Assembly (NCBI RefSeq): GCF_014930365.1
Contig: NZ_JABXWI010000017.1
Coordinates: forward strand, 65,204 to 129,203
Length of the DNA stretch: 64,000 nucleotides
From: Streptomyces caniscabiei
GTDB taxonomy: Bacteria > Actinomycetota > Actinomycetes > Streptomycetales > Streptomycetaceae
Direction of reading: 5' to 3'
In this document: piece after piece, positions 26,571-35,303 of the stretch
Layout: the number at the start of each line of letters is the position of its first letter
Numbering within the stretch: the stretch's first letter is position 1
Notes under the pieces: model-generated
Database searches by the model: none
The model's input: only the letters and a program-made list of their open reading frames with translations
What the model was told of the DNA's origin: nothing
Program-made: the position numbers and the translations under genes

Positions 26571-28244
26571 ATGACACCCACAGCCCAGAACGCCCGCACC
26601 TCCCCGTGGCCGACGCCGTCCCGTTCGTCCCACGCGGCCGAACTCCGCGCCGCCGCACGCCACTTCGACCGCCGCCGCTTCCTGACCGTCACCGGAGCCG
26701 CCGCCGCGCTCGCCTTCGCCACCAACCTTCCGGCGGCCGGCGCGGCGGCAGCCGCCACGCTCGACGCCCGGAAGATCACCGAGGACCCCTTCACCCTCGG
26801 CGTGGCCTCCGGCGACCCGCTCTCCACCTCCGTGCTGCTGTGGACCCGGCTCGCCCCGGCCCCGTACCAGCCGGACGGCGGCCTGCCGGCCGAACGGGTC
26901 ACCGTCCACTGGGAGTTGGCGCACGACGAGAGATTCCGACGGGTCGTCAGACGCGGTACCGCCACCGCCCACCCCGAGTTCCACCACACCGTCCACGTCG
27001 AGGTCGACTTCCTCGCCCCCGGCCGCGTCTACTACTACCGCTTCCGCACCGGCACCTGGATCAGCGAGACCGGCCGCACCCGCACCGCCCCCGGCCACCT
27101 GACCGGCGCCACCGGCCTGTCCTTCGCGGCCGTCTCCTGCCAGCGCTACGACCAGGGCTACTACACCGCCTACCGGCACCTGGCCGACGAGGACATCGAT
27201 GTCGTCTTCCACCTCGGGGACTACCTCTACGAGTACGCGGTGAACTCCGTCGGCGGCGCCCGCAACTACACCGACCGCGTCCTGCCCGACGTCTTCAACC
27301 ACGAGACGGTCACCCTGGAGGACTACCGGCTGCGCTACGCCCTCCACAAGACCGACCCCGACCAGCGGGCCGCCCACGCCGCGCACCCCTTCGTCGTCAC
27401 CTGGGACGACCACGAGACCGAGAACAACTACGCGGGCGAGCACCCCGACGGCGGCGAGCCCTCCGAGGAGTTCCTGCTGCGCCGCGCCGCCGCCTACCGC
27501 GCGTACTGGGAGAACCAGCCGCTGCGCCGCCCGCAGCGCCCCGACGGGCCCGACATGAAGCTGTACCGCCGCTTCCGGTGGGGCCGCCTCGCCCAGTTCG
27601 ACATACTCGACACCCGCCAGTACCGCTCCAACCAGGCCCAGGGCGACGGCTGGCAGATCCCCGGCCCGGAGTCCGCCGACCCCGCCCGCACGATGACCGG
27701 CGCCACCCAGGAACGCTGGCTCCTGGACGGCTGGGACCGGTCCGACGCCGTCTGGAACGTCGTCCCCCAGCAGGTCACCTTCTCCCAGCGCCGCAACGCC
27801 GTCGGCGACGTCTACCGGGTGGCGATGGACGCCTGGGACGGCTACACCGCCTCCCGCGAACGCCTCCTCGCGGGCGCGCAGGCCGCCGGCGTCGAGAACC
27901 TGATGGTCCTCACCGGCGACGTCCACGTCGGCTACGCCTTCGACATCAAGCGCGACTTCGACGACCGCGCGTCCCGGACCGTCGGCACGGAGCTCGTCGC
28001 CACCTCCGTCAGCAGCGGCGGCAACGGCTCCGACAAGCCCGCGAACTGGGACACCTACATGACCGCCAACCCCCACATGCGCTTCTACAACGGCCGTCGC
28101 GGCTACCTCACGGTCGCCCTCGACCGCGAGTCCGCCCGCGCCGACTTCAAGGCCGTGCCCTACGTGACGACGACCGGGGCCGGGATCTCCACGGTCGCGT
28201 CGTTCGCGGTGGAGGCGGGCAACCCGGGGCTCACGCCGGTGTAG
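26571..28244 (+). CDS. phoD: PhoD-type alkaline phosphatase/phosphodiesterase
   Basis: A 557-residue secreted phosphatase. The signal DRRRFLTVTGAAAALAF is a Tat-type twin-arginine sequence, so it is exported folded. PhoD motifs follow: FTLGVASGDPLSTSVLLWTR, VSCQRYDQGYYTAYRHL, VVFHLGDYLYEY (metal Asp), VTWDDHETENNYAG, and LTGDVHVGYAF. PhoD enzymes use calcium and iron and take phosphate from diesters and monoesters. ATG start with CGAGGG 5 bp before it. Its stop runs 14 bp into the end of the convergent oxidoreductase. No confident PHO box was found upstream. Confidence 0.94.
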   Translation: MTPTAQNARTSPWPTPSRSSHAAELRAAARHFDRRRFLTVTGAAAALAFATNLPAAGAAAAATLDARKITEDPFTLGVASGDPLSTSVLLWTRLAPAPYQPDGGLPAERVTVHWELAHDERFRRVVRRGTATAHPEFHHTVHVEVDFLAPGRVYYYRFRTGTWISETGRTRTAPGHLTGATGLSFAAVSCQRYDQGYYTAYRHLADEDIDVVFHLGDYLYEYAVNSVGGARNYTDRVLPDVFNHETVTLEDYRLRYALHKTDPDQRAAHAAHPFVVTWDDHETENNYAGEHPDGGEPSEEFLLRRAAAYRAYWENQPLRRPQRPDGPDMKLYRRFRWGRLAQFDILDTRQYRSNQAQGDGWQIPGPESADPARTMTGATQERWLLDGWDRSDAVWNVVPQQVTFSQRRNAVGDVYRVAMDAWDGYTASRERLLAGAQAAGVENLMVLTGDVHVGYAFDIKRDFDDRASRTVGTELVATSVSSGGNGSDKPANWDTYMTANPHMRFYNGRRGYLTVALDRESARADFKAVPYVTTTGAGISTVASFAVEAGNPGLTPV

Positions 28245-29268
28245 TCACCAGCGCGTCGCCCAGGTGGCCGTCCTCGCCGGGATAGCGCACCCCGATGCGG
28301 TCGCGGATCGCGTCCAGGGTGCGCATCACGGCGAGGGTGCCGTCGAGGGGGACGAGCGGGGACTCCGTCTCGCCGGCGCGCAGGGCCCGCATCACCTCCC
28401 GGGCCTCGTGACGGAAGCTGTTGCGTGGCCCGTCGGCCGGGTCCGCGGTGAAGACCTCCGGCTCGCGGCCCACCCGGTGCAGGACGAAACGGTCCGCGAA
28501 GAAGAAGCCGTCCGGGATGTCGATCCGGCCCTCGGAGCCGGTGACCGACGCGCTGGTGGCGGTACCGCCGACGATGGAGCAGTGCACCGACGCCAGGGCA
28601 CCGCTCTCCCAGGAGAGCAGTGCGCCCGTCTGGAGGTCGACGCCCTCCTTCGAGAGCACCGCCTTCGCCGTCACGTCCGACGGCTCCCCGAGCAGCAGAT
28701 GCGCGAAGGAGATCGGGTACACACCCAGGTCGAGCAGCGCGCCCCCGCCCTGCGCCGGGTCCCGCAGCCGGTGCGTCGGCGCGACCGGGCCGAGGATGCC
28801 GAAGTCGGCGTGGACGGTCCGCACCTCACCGATCGCGCCGTCCCGCACCATCGCCGCGAGCCGTCGCACCACCGGATTGCAGTAGGTCCACATGGCCTCC
28901 ATCAGGAACCGCCCGCGCTCCCGCGCCAGCGCGACCAGTTCCTCCGCCTCGCGCACGTTCAGCGTGAACGGCTTCTCGCACAGCACGTTCCGCCCGGCCT
29001 CCAGGCACATCCCGGCGGCCGTCCGGTGCGCCGAGTGCGGTGTGGCGACGTACACCACATCCACGTCCGCGTCCTCGGCGAGCGCGCGCCAGTCGCCGTA
29101 CGCCCTCGGTATCCCGAACCGTTCCGCGAAGGTCTTCGCGGAGTCCTCGCTGCGCGAGGCCACCGCCACGACCTCGGCGTCCGGCAGGTCGACGAGGTCG
29201 GCCGTGAAGGCCGCGGCGATCCCTCCGGTCGCCAGGATCCCCCACCGCACACGCCCGTCGTTCGACAT
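28231..29268 (-). CDS. Gfo/Idh/MocA-family oxidoreductase
   Basis: A 345-residue NAD(P)-dependent dehydrogenase: RWGILATGGIAAAFTADL is the Rossmann loop, VVYVATPHSAH and VLCEKPFTLNVREAEELV the conserved EKP cofactor motif, and DLGVYPISFAHLLLGEP the substrate side. The group acts on sugars, inositols and related alcohols or dimeric dihydrodiols. The start is the ATG in VAMSNDGRV; a much longer open frame upstream has no protein-like composition. Tail-to-tail with PhoD. Confidence 0.93.
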   Translation of the reverse strand: MSNDGRVRWGILATGGIAAAFTADLVDLPDAEVVAVASRSEDSAKTFAERFGIPRAYGDWRALAEDADVDVVYVATPHSAHRTAAGMCLEAGRNVLCEKPFTLNVREAEELVALARERGRFLMEAMWTYCNPVVRRLAAMVRDGAIGEVRTVHADFGILGPVAPTHRLRDPAQGGGALLDLGVYPISFAHLLLGEPSDVTAKAVLSKEGVDLQTGALLSWESGALASVHCSIVGGTATSASVTGSEGRIDIPDGFFFADRFVLHRVGREPEVFTADPADGPRNSFRHEAREVMRALRAGETESPLVPLDGTLAVMRTLDAIRDRIGVRYPGEDGHLGDALVTTPA

Positions 29269-29367
29269 CGCCACCCCTGTCCTCGGCCCCGGGGCGGGAC
29301 TGTGACCCCACCCACGTCGTACGAGCTGAGAGCATAGGTGGCGGAACCATCGAAGAGGGAGGGGCAC

Positions 29368-30960
29368 ATGCCCGAGGGGCACATACCCGGCTCGGCACCG
29401 GCCGAGCCGAACACGGGGGCGCAGGCGGCGGGGCGCACGGGGCCTGTCCGGCCCGGGACGCCGGGGCGGGGCTTTTCTCCCGCACCGGCCGCGTCGTCCG
29501 TGCAGGCCGTCTCCCCAGGACCGGCCGCGTTCTCCGTGCAGGCCGTCTCCCCAGCGCAGGCGGCTTCCTCCGCACAGGTTGCTTCCTCCGTAGAGGGCGG
29601 TTCCTCCGTAGAGGGCGGTTCCTCCGTACAGGCCGGTTCTCCGGCATCGGCGGGGTCCCTCGGAAAGCCGCAGCCACAGCCACAGCCGCAGCCGGGCCAG
29701 ACCGCCCTGCGCCGCACCGGGCTCCTCGTCACCCTCATCCTCGGCGGGCTCACCGCCACGCCGCCGCTCGCGATGGACATGTACCTCCCGGCCCTGCCGG
29801 AGGTCACCACCTCCCTCCACGCCCCCGCCACGACGGTCCAGCTCACCCTCACCGCCTGCCTCGCCGGCATGGCGCTCGGCCAGCTGCTGATCGGCCCGAT
29901 GAGCGACCGCTGGGGCCGCAGGCGCCCCCTCCTCCTCGGCCTCGCCGTCTACATCGTCGCCACCGCGCTCTGCGCCCTCGCCCCCACCATCGAGACCCTC
30001 GTCGCCTTCCGCGTGGTGCAGGGCCTCGCCGGTTCGGCCGGGATCGTCATCGCGCGGGCGGTGGTCCGCGACCTGTACGACGGCGACGCGATGGCCCGCT
30101 TCTTCTCGACGCTGATGCTGGTCTCCGGAGTGGCCCCGATCGTCGCGCCGCTGATCGGGGGCCAGATCCTCCGCGTCACCGACTGGCGGGGCGTCTTCGT
30201 CGTCCTCATCGCCATCGGCCTCGCCCTGCTCGCGGTCGTCTGGGCGAAGCTCCCCGAGACGCTCGCCCCCGCCGAACGCCACGGCGGCGGCATCGGCGAG
30301 ACCTTGCACGCCATGCGCGGCCTGCTCGCCGACCGGGTCTTCATGGGCTACACGCTCGCCGGCGGCTTCGCCTTCGCCGCCCTCTTCGCCTACATCAGCG
30401 CCTCCCCGTTCGTGATCCAGGAGATCTACGGCGCCTCCCCGCAGACCTTCAGCCTGCTCTTCGGCGTCAACTCCGTCGGCCTCGTCATCGTCGGCCAGAT
30501 CAACGGCAAGATCCTGGTCGGCCGGGTCAGCCTGGACAAGGTGTTCGCCGTCGGCCTCACCGTCGTCGCCGTCTCCGCGACCGCGCTGCTGCTGATGTCG
30601 CTCGGCGTCTTCGGCGAGGTCGGCCTCGTCCCGGTGTCGGCCGCCCTCTTCGTGCTGATGTCCGCGATGGGCGTCACCCTGCCCAACACCCAGGCGCTCG
30701 CCCTGATGCGGGTACGCCACGCGGCGGGTTCCGCGTCGGCCCTGCTGGGTACCTCGTCCTTCCTGATCGGCGCGATAGCGTCCCCCCTGGTCGGCGTCGC
30801 GGGAGAGGACACGGCCGTCCCCATGGCCGTCGTCCAGCTGTCCGCGACACTGGTGGCCGCGGTCTGCTTCGTGGCACTGTGCCGTCCTTGGAACAGGCGT
30901 ACGGCAGTGGGTACTTCGACGGGTACGACGAGTACGACGGTGGAGGGAGCGGAGAGCTGA
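29368..30960 (+). CDS. Bcr/CflA-type MFS drug exporter with long N-terminal repeat tail
   Basis: A 530-residue MFS transporter of the Bcr/CflA group: twelve helices from about residue 120, with the motif GPMSDRWGRRRPLLLG between helices 2 and 3 and SASALLGTSSFLIGAI near the end. Typical substrates are bicyclomycin, chloramphenicol-like drugs or peptides. The unusual part is about 110 residues of Ala/Ser/Val/Pro repeats (SVQAVSP, SVEGGS twice, PQPQPQPQP) before the first helix, which a normal family member lacks. ATG with GAGGGAGGGG upstream; GTG ten codons earlier is weaker. Confidence 0.92.
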   Translation: MPEGHIPGSAPAEPNTGAQAAGRTGPVRPGTPGRGFSPAPAASSVQAVSPGPAAFSVQAVSPAQAASSAQVASSVEGGSSVEGGSSVQAGSPASAGSLGKPQPQPQPQPGQTALRRTGLLVTLILGGLTATPPLAMDMYLPALPEVTTSLHAPATTVQLTLTACLAGMALGQLLIGPMSDRWGRRRPLLLGLAVYIVATALCALAPTIETLVAFRVVQGLAGSAGIVIARAVVRDLYDGDAMARFFSTLMLVSGVAPIVAPLIGGQILRVTDWRGVFVVLIAIGLALLAVVWAKLPETLAPAERHGGGIGETLHAMRGLLADRVFMGYTLAGGFAFAALFAYISASPFVIQEIYGASPQTFSLLFGVNSVGLVIVGQINGKILVGRVSLDKVFAVGLTVVAVSATALLLMSLGVFGEVGLVPVSAALFVLMSAMGVTLPNTQALALMRVRHAAGSASALLGTSSFLIGAIASPLVGVAGEDTAVPMAVVQLSATLVAAVCFVALCRPWNRRTAVGTSTGTTSTTVEGAES

Positions 30961-32090
30961 GCGCGCCGAGACTGCGCACGGACACCCCGGAACGGGCCGG
31001 ACTCGACCCCGAGGAACTGCGCCATCTCGGGCGAGAGGTGCGCGCGCTGACGGAAGGCGACCGCCCCCTGGCCCCCGCCGCCGTGGTCCTCGCCGGCCGC
31101 GGCCCCGTCGTCGCCGTCGAGGAGGCCGCGGGCTGGGCCGTCCGCTACGAGGCCTACGACGAGCGCGCCGACACCGGAGTGGAGCTGCCGCCCGCCGCCC
31201 GGATCCCGGCGCGGCCGGACACCCCCTTCGACCTGGCCTCCCTCACCAAGCTCTTCACCGCCGTGGCCGCCGTCCAGCAACTGGAGCGCGGCACCCTCGG
31301 CATCGACGCGAAGGTGGCGGCGTACCTCCCCGACTTCACGGGCGCCGCCGCGCACGGCCTCACCGTCCGCCACCTCCTCACCCACACCTCCGGGCTGCGC
31401 CCCGAACTCCCGCTGTACGACTGCCCCTCGCCGGCCGCCCGGCTGGCGATGCTCCGCGCGGAGGCCCCGACGGCGACCCCGGGCACGGCCCACGTCTACT
31501 CCGACCTGAACCTCCTGCTCCTCCAGCACGTCCTGGAACGCCTCACCGGCCGGACCCTCGACGTGCTGATCCGCGACGGCATCACCCACCCCCTGGGCAT
31601 GGTGTCGACCACCTTCGGCCCCTGCCCGGCGGCCGCGGCGACCGAGGACCAGCGCCGGCCCTGGGCGAAGGCGGACCGGGGCATGGTCCGCGGTGTGGTC
31701 CACGACGAGAACGCCTGGTCCCTCGGCGGTGTCGCCGGCCACGCGGGTCTCTTCTCCACCGCCCGCGACCTGGCCGTCTTCTGTCGCACCCTGCTGGCGG
31801 GCGGCTCCTACGGCCCCGCCCGCATACTCGGCCCCGACTTCGTCGAGCTGATGCTGACCCCGCCGGGCCTCGGCTTCGCCCTCGACCAGCCCTGGTTCAT
31901 GGGCGGGCTGGCGGGCCGGGGAGCCGCCGGCCACACCGGCTTCACGGGCACGTCCCTGGTCCTGGACCGGGCGACGGACACCTTCCTCGTCCTCCTCACC
32001 AACGCGGTCCACCCCCGCCGCCGCGACCCGGTCAACAGGGCCCGGGCGGCGGCGGGGACCCGGCTGGCGCGGGCGGTACGGGGGATGTGA
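30879..32090 (+). CDS. Beta-lactamase-fold serine hydrolase
   Basis: A 403-residue serine hydrolase of the beta-lactamase/D-Ala-D-Ala-peptidase group (class C-like esterase fold). SLTK gives nucleophile Ser and Lys, YSDLN is the YxN motif, and AGHTGFTGTS provides the third motif (HTG in place of KTG). No signal peptide is seen, so it works in the cytoplasm, perhaps as an esterase. The GTG start lies 82 bp inside the MFS gene; a TTG three codons on is the only alternative for a long while. The N-terminus YGSGYFDGYDEYDGGG is odd and read over the MFS tail in another frame. Confidence 0.88.
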   Translation: MPSLEQAYGSGYFDGYDEYDGGGSGELSAPRLRTDTPERAGLDPEELRHLGREVRALTEGDRPLAPAAVVLAGRGPVVAVEEAAGWAVRYEAYDERADTGVELPPAARIPARPDTPFDLASLTKLFTAVAAVQQLERGTLGIDAKVAAYLPDFTGAAAHGLTVRHLLTHTSGLRPELPLYDCPSPAARLAMLRAEAPTATPGTAHVYSDLNLLLLQHVLERLTGRTLDVLIRDGITHPLGMVSTTFGPCPAAAATEDQRRPWAKADRGMVRGVVHDENAWSLGGVAGHAGLFSTARDLAVFCRTLLAGGSYGPARILGPDFVELMLTPPGLGFALDQPWFMGGLAGRGAAGHTGFTGTSLVLDRATDTFLVLLTNAVHPRRRDPVNRARAAAGTRLARAVRGM

Positions 32091-32194
32091 CGGGCCGGAG
32101 CCCTGAAGCCGGCCGCGGCGCGGCGCGCGGGCGGGTCGCGAGGTGCCGCGCATCGCGACCCGGGTACGCGGCCGGTGGCTGATCGTGTCGCGGT

Positions 32195-33136
32195 TCAGTG
32201 CGGGTGGGCCGGGGCGGTCAGCCGCTCCGCCAGGTGGTCCACGAACGCGATGAGCCATTCCAGGCGGGGGCCGCCGCGCGCCACCCGGAACCCGTGGCGC
32301 CGGGCGTGGAACGCGGCGCGCACGGCCTCCACCTGCGCCCAGCGCCGCAGCCGCTCCCCGTCGACCTCGGCCGCCTCGGCGAAGACGTCCAGCACCCGGC
32401 GGACGGCCGCGCCGAGGTCGTCCGCCGCGATGAGACTCAGCGCTCGCGACTTCAGCAGCGTGCCACCGTCGTACGCGGGGTCCCCCGCCAGCCCCTTGGG
32501 GTCGACGGCCAGCCACGGCTCACGCTCGGCCCGCAGGATGTTCCTGGCGTGGAGATCGCCGTGCACGACGGTCTCCGGCTGGTCGGGCCCCAGCTCACGC
32601 AGCGTGGCCAGCGCGGCGTCCACCGTGCGGCGGGGCAGCGCGTGCGTCAGCTCCCCGGCGTCCGCGCGCAGTTCCTCCGCCCAGGCGCCGGTCCGCTCCC
32701 GCAGCCGGGGCAGCCCGGCCGGCGCGGGCACGGCCAGCCGCCGGCTCAGCCGCCCGGCGACGGTCACGATCTCGTCCTCGTCGCCGAGGTCCGCCAGCGT
32801 CGACGGCCGGACCCGTTCCAGCAGCATCGCGAACCGCTCGTCGTCGCGCCGGTACAGCCGTACGGCCCCACACCCGCCCCAGGCCTCGAAGGCGTCCGGC
32901 TCATGGACGTTCCCCGGGTGCGGGAACGACACCTTCAGGACGGCGTCGGGCTCTCCCCGCCGCGCCACGGGGACGATCACCCCGACACCGCCGTGCACGA
33001 CGTCCCCGTCCGGCGCACACCCCCACCGGTCCAGCAACTCGCCCACGACGCGCGGCAGTTCGGCGAGCCACGCCGCCCCCGGCTCGCCCTCCCGCTCGAC
33101 CGTGCTCCGTACGAACGCGTCGGGTACCTCGATCAT
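32195..33136 (-). CDS. APH(6)/hydroxyurea-type phosphotransferase
   Basis: A 313-residue kinase-fold protein of the aminoglycoside 6-phosphotransferase/hydroxyurea-kinase family (APH_6_hur). It shows VVHGDLHARNILRAEREPW (catalytic Asp and Asn) and LAVDPKGLAGDPAYDGGTLL (metal Asp), the family's own wording. Members inactivate streptomycin or phosphorylate hydroxyurea; the present one may have another substrate. ATG start. It is divergent from the Rsm22-like gene 83 bp away, and separated from the serine hydrolase by 104 bp without clear signal. Confidence 0.9.
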   Translation of the reverse strand: MIEVPDAFVRSTVEREGEPGAAWLAELPRVVGELLDRWGCAPDGDVVHGGVGVIVPVARRGEPDAVLKVSFPHPGNVHEPDAFEAWGGCGAVRLYRRDDERFAMLLERVRPSTLADLGDEDEIVTVAGRLSRRLAVPAPAGLPRLRERTGAWAEELRADAGELTHALPRRTVDAALATLRELGPDQPETVVHGDLHARNILRAEREPWLAVDPKGLAGDPAYDGGTLLKSRALSLIAADDLGAAVRRVLDVFAEAAEVDGERLRRWAQVEAVRAAFHARRHGFRVARGGPRLEWLIAFVDHLAERLTAPAHPH

Positions 33137-33219
33137 CCCGGCACCCTACGCCCCGCCCCGGCCCCGGGGAGCGGGGCCGGGGCGGCCGGCACGCTCGCGC
33201 CCCCTCGTAGAATCGCCCC

Positions 33220-34239
33220 GTGAACGCCCCCGCCTCCTCCGCCCCCTCTTCGGCCGACGCCCTCCGTGCCGCCCTCGCCGGTCTGCTCGACGGGCTGCCG
33301 CCGAAGTCGGCGACCCAGGCGGTCGAGCGGCTGATCACGAACTACCGGGGGCGGACACCGACGGACGCGCCCGTGCTGCGGGACCGGTCGGACGTCGTCG
33401 CGTACGCGGCGTACCGGATGCCGGCGACGTTCGAGGCGGTGTGCTCGGCGCTGGAGGCGTTCGCGGCGGCGGTGCCCGGGTGGGCGCCCGCCGGCCATGT
33501 GGACATCGGCGGGGGCACGGGCGCGGCGACCTGGGCGGTGAACGCGACCTGGGAGGGCGCGCGGCCGGTCACGGTGCTCGACTGGGCCGAGCCGGCGCTC
33601 GCGCTAGGCCGGGAGATCGCCGCCGCCCACCCGGAGCTGAAGTCCGCCGAGTGGCAGCGCTCCCGGATCGGCTCGGCGCTCACCCTCGACAGCACCGACC
33701 TCGTCACCGTCTCCTATGTCCTGGGCGAGCTGACCGCGGCCGACCGCACGGCCGTCGTCGAGGCGGCCGCGACCGCCGCGCAGGCCGTCGTGATCATCGA
33801 GCCCGGCACGCCCGACGGCTACGCCCGGGTCATCGAGGCCCGCGACCGCCTGATCGCCGCCGGCTTCCACATCGCCGCCCCCTGCCCGCACAGCGCCGCC
33901 TGCCCGATCGTCCCCGGCGAGGACTGGTGCCACTTCTCGGCCCGGGTCAGCCGCTCCTCCCTGCACCGCCAGGTCAAGGGCGGCTCCCTGTCGTACGAGG
34001 ACGAGAAGTTCAGCTACGTCGCCGCCACCCGCTTCCCCCCGGCCCCGGCCTCCTCCCGCATCGTCCGCAGGCCCCAGATCCGCAAGGGCCAGGTCCTCCT
34101 CGACCTCTGCGCACCCGAGCCGGCCCTCACCCGGACCACGGTCACCAAGCGCCACGGCCCGCTGTACCGGGCGGCCCGCGACGCGGACTGGGGCGACAGC
34201 TGGCCGCCGCCGCCCGGGGACGACGACCGGACGTCCTGA
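33220..34239 (+). CDS. Rsm22/METTL17-like methyltransferase-fold protein
   Basis: A 339-residue protein of the Rsm22 family, tied in mitochondria to small-subunit ribosome assembly. It has an S-adenosylmethionine fold (HVDIGGGTGAATWAV, TVLDWAEPALALGREIA) and TVSYVLGEL. The C-terminal half carries cysteines CPHSAACPI, DWCHFSARVSRS and LLDLCAPE, the set that binds an iron-sulfur cluster in METTL17 relatives. The closing RRPQIRKGQVLLDLC and RRAARDADWG-like RAARDADWGDSW are family features. GTG start with no strong ribosome site. It is common in actinobacteria without proven function. Confidence 0.88.
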   Translation: MNAPASSAPSSADALRAALAGLLDGLPPKSATQAVERLITNYRGRTPTDAPVLRDRSDVVAYAAYRMPATFEAVCSALEAFAAAVPGWAPAGHVDIGGGTGAATWAVNATWEGARPVTVLDWAEPALALGREIAAAHPELKSAEWQRSRIGSALTLDSTDLVTVSYVLGELTAADRTAVVEAAATAAQAVVIIEPGTPDGYARVIEARDRLIAAGFHIAAPCPHSAACPIVPGEDWCHFSARVSRSSLHRQVKGGSLSYEDEKFSYVAATRFPPAPASSRIVRRPQIRKGQVLLDLCAPEPALTRTTVTKRHGPLYRAARDADWGDSWPPPPGDDDRTS

Positions 34240-34364
34240 CCTCGCCGACCTCGCTGCGGCCCGTGCGCGGTCCGGTGCGCGGTCCAGCGGTGGTCCGGCG
34301 CGTGGTCCGGTCCGGCGAAAAAGAAGTTGCGCCGCCCACGCGGTCTGCGGCTATCTCATTGATC

Positions 34365-34838
34365 ATGTCCACCACCCCGCACCTGGCCGAGATCACCCCC
34401 GCCAACCTCGCCGCCGCGCTCGGCGTCCGGGTCCGTCCCGATCAGGAACACCTCGTCGAGCCGGTCGCGCAGTCGCTGGCCGAGGCGTACGTCCACCCCG
34501 GGGTCGCCTGGCCCCGGCTCATCATGGACGGCGAGCGCGCGGTCGGGTTCCTGATGGCCTTCCTCGACATCGACTGGAAGGGCGACGGCTCGGGCACCGA
34601 CATCCGTTCCGGGCTCTGGCGGCTCAACATCGCCGCCGACGAGCAGGGGAGGGGGTACGGCCGCTTCGCCGTCGCGTCCGTGGCCGACGAGATCCGCCGC
34701 CGGGGCGGCGACCGCCTCTTCGTCACCTGGCACCCCGGCCCCGACGGCCCGGAGGACTTCTACCTCGGCCTCGGCTTCCGCACGACGGGCGAGACCAGCG
34801 GCAGCCAGACGGTCGGCCTACTGGAGCTCGCCGAATGA
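34365..34838 (+). CDS. GNAT-family N-acetyltransferase
   Basis: A 157-residue acetyltransferase. NIAADEQGRGYGRFAVASV is the acetyl-CoA loop (Q-x-x-G-x-G/A), and FYLGLGFRTTGE the typical end. It resembles diamine/spermine acetylators (GLWRLNIAAD), but the substrate is unknown. No ribosome site precedes the ATG; TTGCGC (34327) and TATCTC (34352) lie so near the start that the message may be leaderless. Its stop overlaps the start of a broken VOC gene (ATGA). Confidence 0.86.
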   Translation: MSTTPHLAEITPANLAAALGVRVRPDQEHLVEPVAQSLAEAYVHPGVAWPRLIMDGERAVGFLMAFLDIDWKGDGSGTDIRSGLWRLNIAADEQGRGYGRFAVASVADEIRRRGGDRLFVTWHPGPDGPEDFYLGLGFRTTGETSGSQTVGLLELAE

Positions 34839-34957
34839 CCGCCGTCCCCGGCTCCCCGGGCGAGTCCTGCTGGATGGACCTCAAGACCCGCGATCTGCCC
34901 GCCACCACCGCCTGTTTCGCCGTGGTCCAGCTCCACAACCGCCTCGGGAACCGCTGA
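34835..34957 (+). pseudogene. Truncated VOC (glyoxalase-like) gene
   Basis: Forty codons reading PGSPGESCWMDLKTRDLPAT then ACFAVV, which match the first strand and helix of glyoxalase/bleomycin-resistance-type VOC proteins (usual wording CWMDLSTRDLPAAxxFY). The frame then turns into VQLHNRLGNR and stops; the other three quarters of the domain are missing. It begins in an ATGA overlap with the GNAT gene, so the pair was probably an operon before the deletion. Confidence 0.65.
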
Positions 34958-34978
34958 GACGGCGGTCCCCTCGCCGGT

Positions 34979-35203
34979 TCACGACGACTCGCCGGCTCTA
35001 CGGCCCTCCTCCGAACGGCTCTCCGCCGCGCGCCCCTCCTGCCGTTTCTCCTGGAGCTTGCGCAGCAGCTCCCGCTTCTGGGCCTGGGGGTCGAGGCCCC
35101 CGCCGACGCGGCCGCTCGCGGGGCCGCCGCGCAGGGCCTTGCGGCCGAGGTTCCGGCGGGCGCCGCCCACTCCCAGCATGTTTCCTGCTCCACCTCGGGT
35201 CAT
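34979..35203 (-). CDS. Small conserved Streptomyces protein (DUF6243-like)
   Basis: A 74-residue basic protein: MTRGGAGNMLGVGGARRNLG, then a Lys/Arg/Glu-rich helix (QKRELLRKLQEKRQE). The Gly-rich start and RRNLGRKALRGG wording fit the DUF6243 family, recalled from memory and not checked. No membrane or signal part; role unknown. ATG start with GGGGAGAGTGTC upstream. It is transcribed away from the TetR gene and may share its operator region. Confidence 0.72.
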   Translation of the reverse strand: MTRGGAGNMLGVGGARRNLGRKALRGGPASGRVGGGLDPQAQKRELLRKLQEKRQEGRAAESRSEEGRRAGESS

Positions 35204-35226
35204 GACACTCTCCCCATCTCGACCAC

Positions 35227-35282
35227 GCGAGACGGTTCGTCTCGCCTAGGTTCACCACCATGAGGCGAGACGTACCGTCTTG
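35227..35282. promoter_or_regulatory. Twin TetR-type operators
   Basis: Palindrome one is gcgagacg-gtt-cgtctcgc (8-bp perfect arms, 35227-35245). Palindrome two is cgagacg-tac-cgtcttg (35266-35282, one mismatch per arm). Their centres are 38 bp apart. Both lie between the divergent small protein and the TetR gene, so this is the likely autoregulatory site of that repressor. Confidence 0.75.
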
Positions 35283-35303
35283 TCAACCTGATAAATTCGG
35301 GGC

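Noticed and set aside
28231..30720. An 829-codon open frame on the minus strand
   Set aside because: Only the last 345 codons match a family (Gfo/Idh). The upstream part is Arg/Gly/Asp/Glu-rich shadow sequence opposite the MFS gene.
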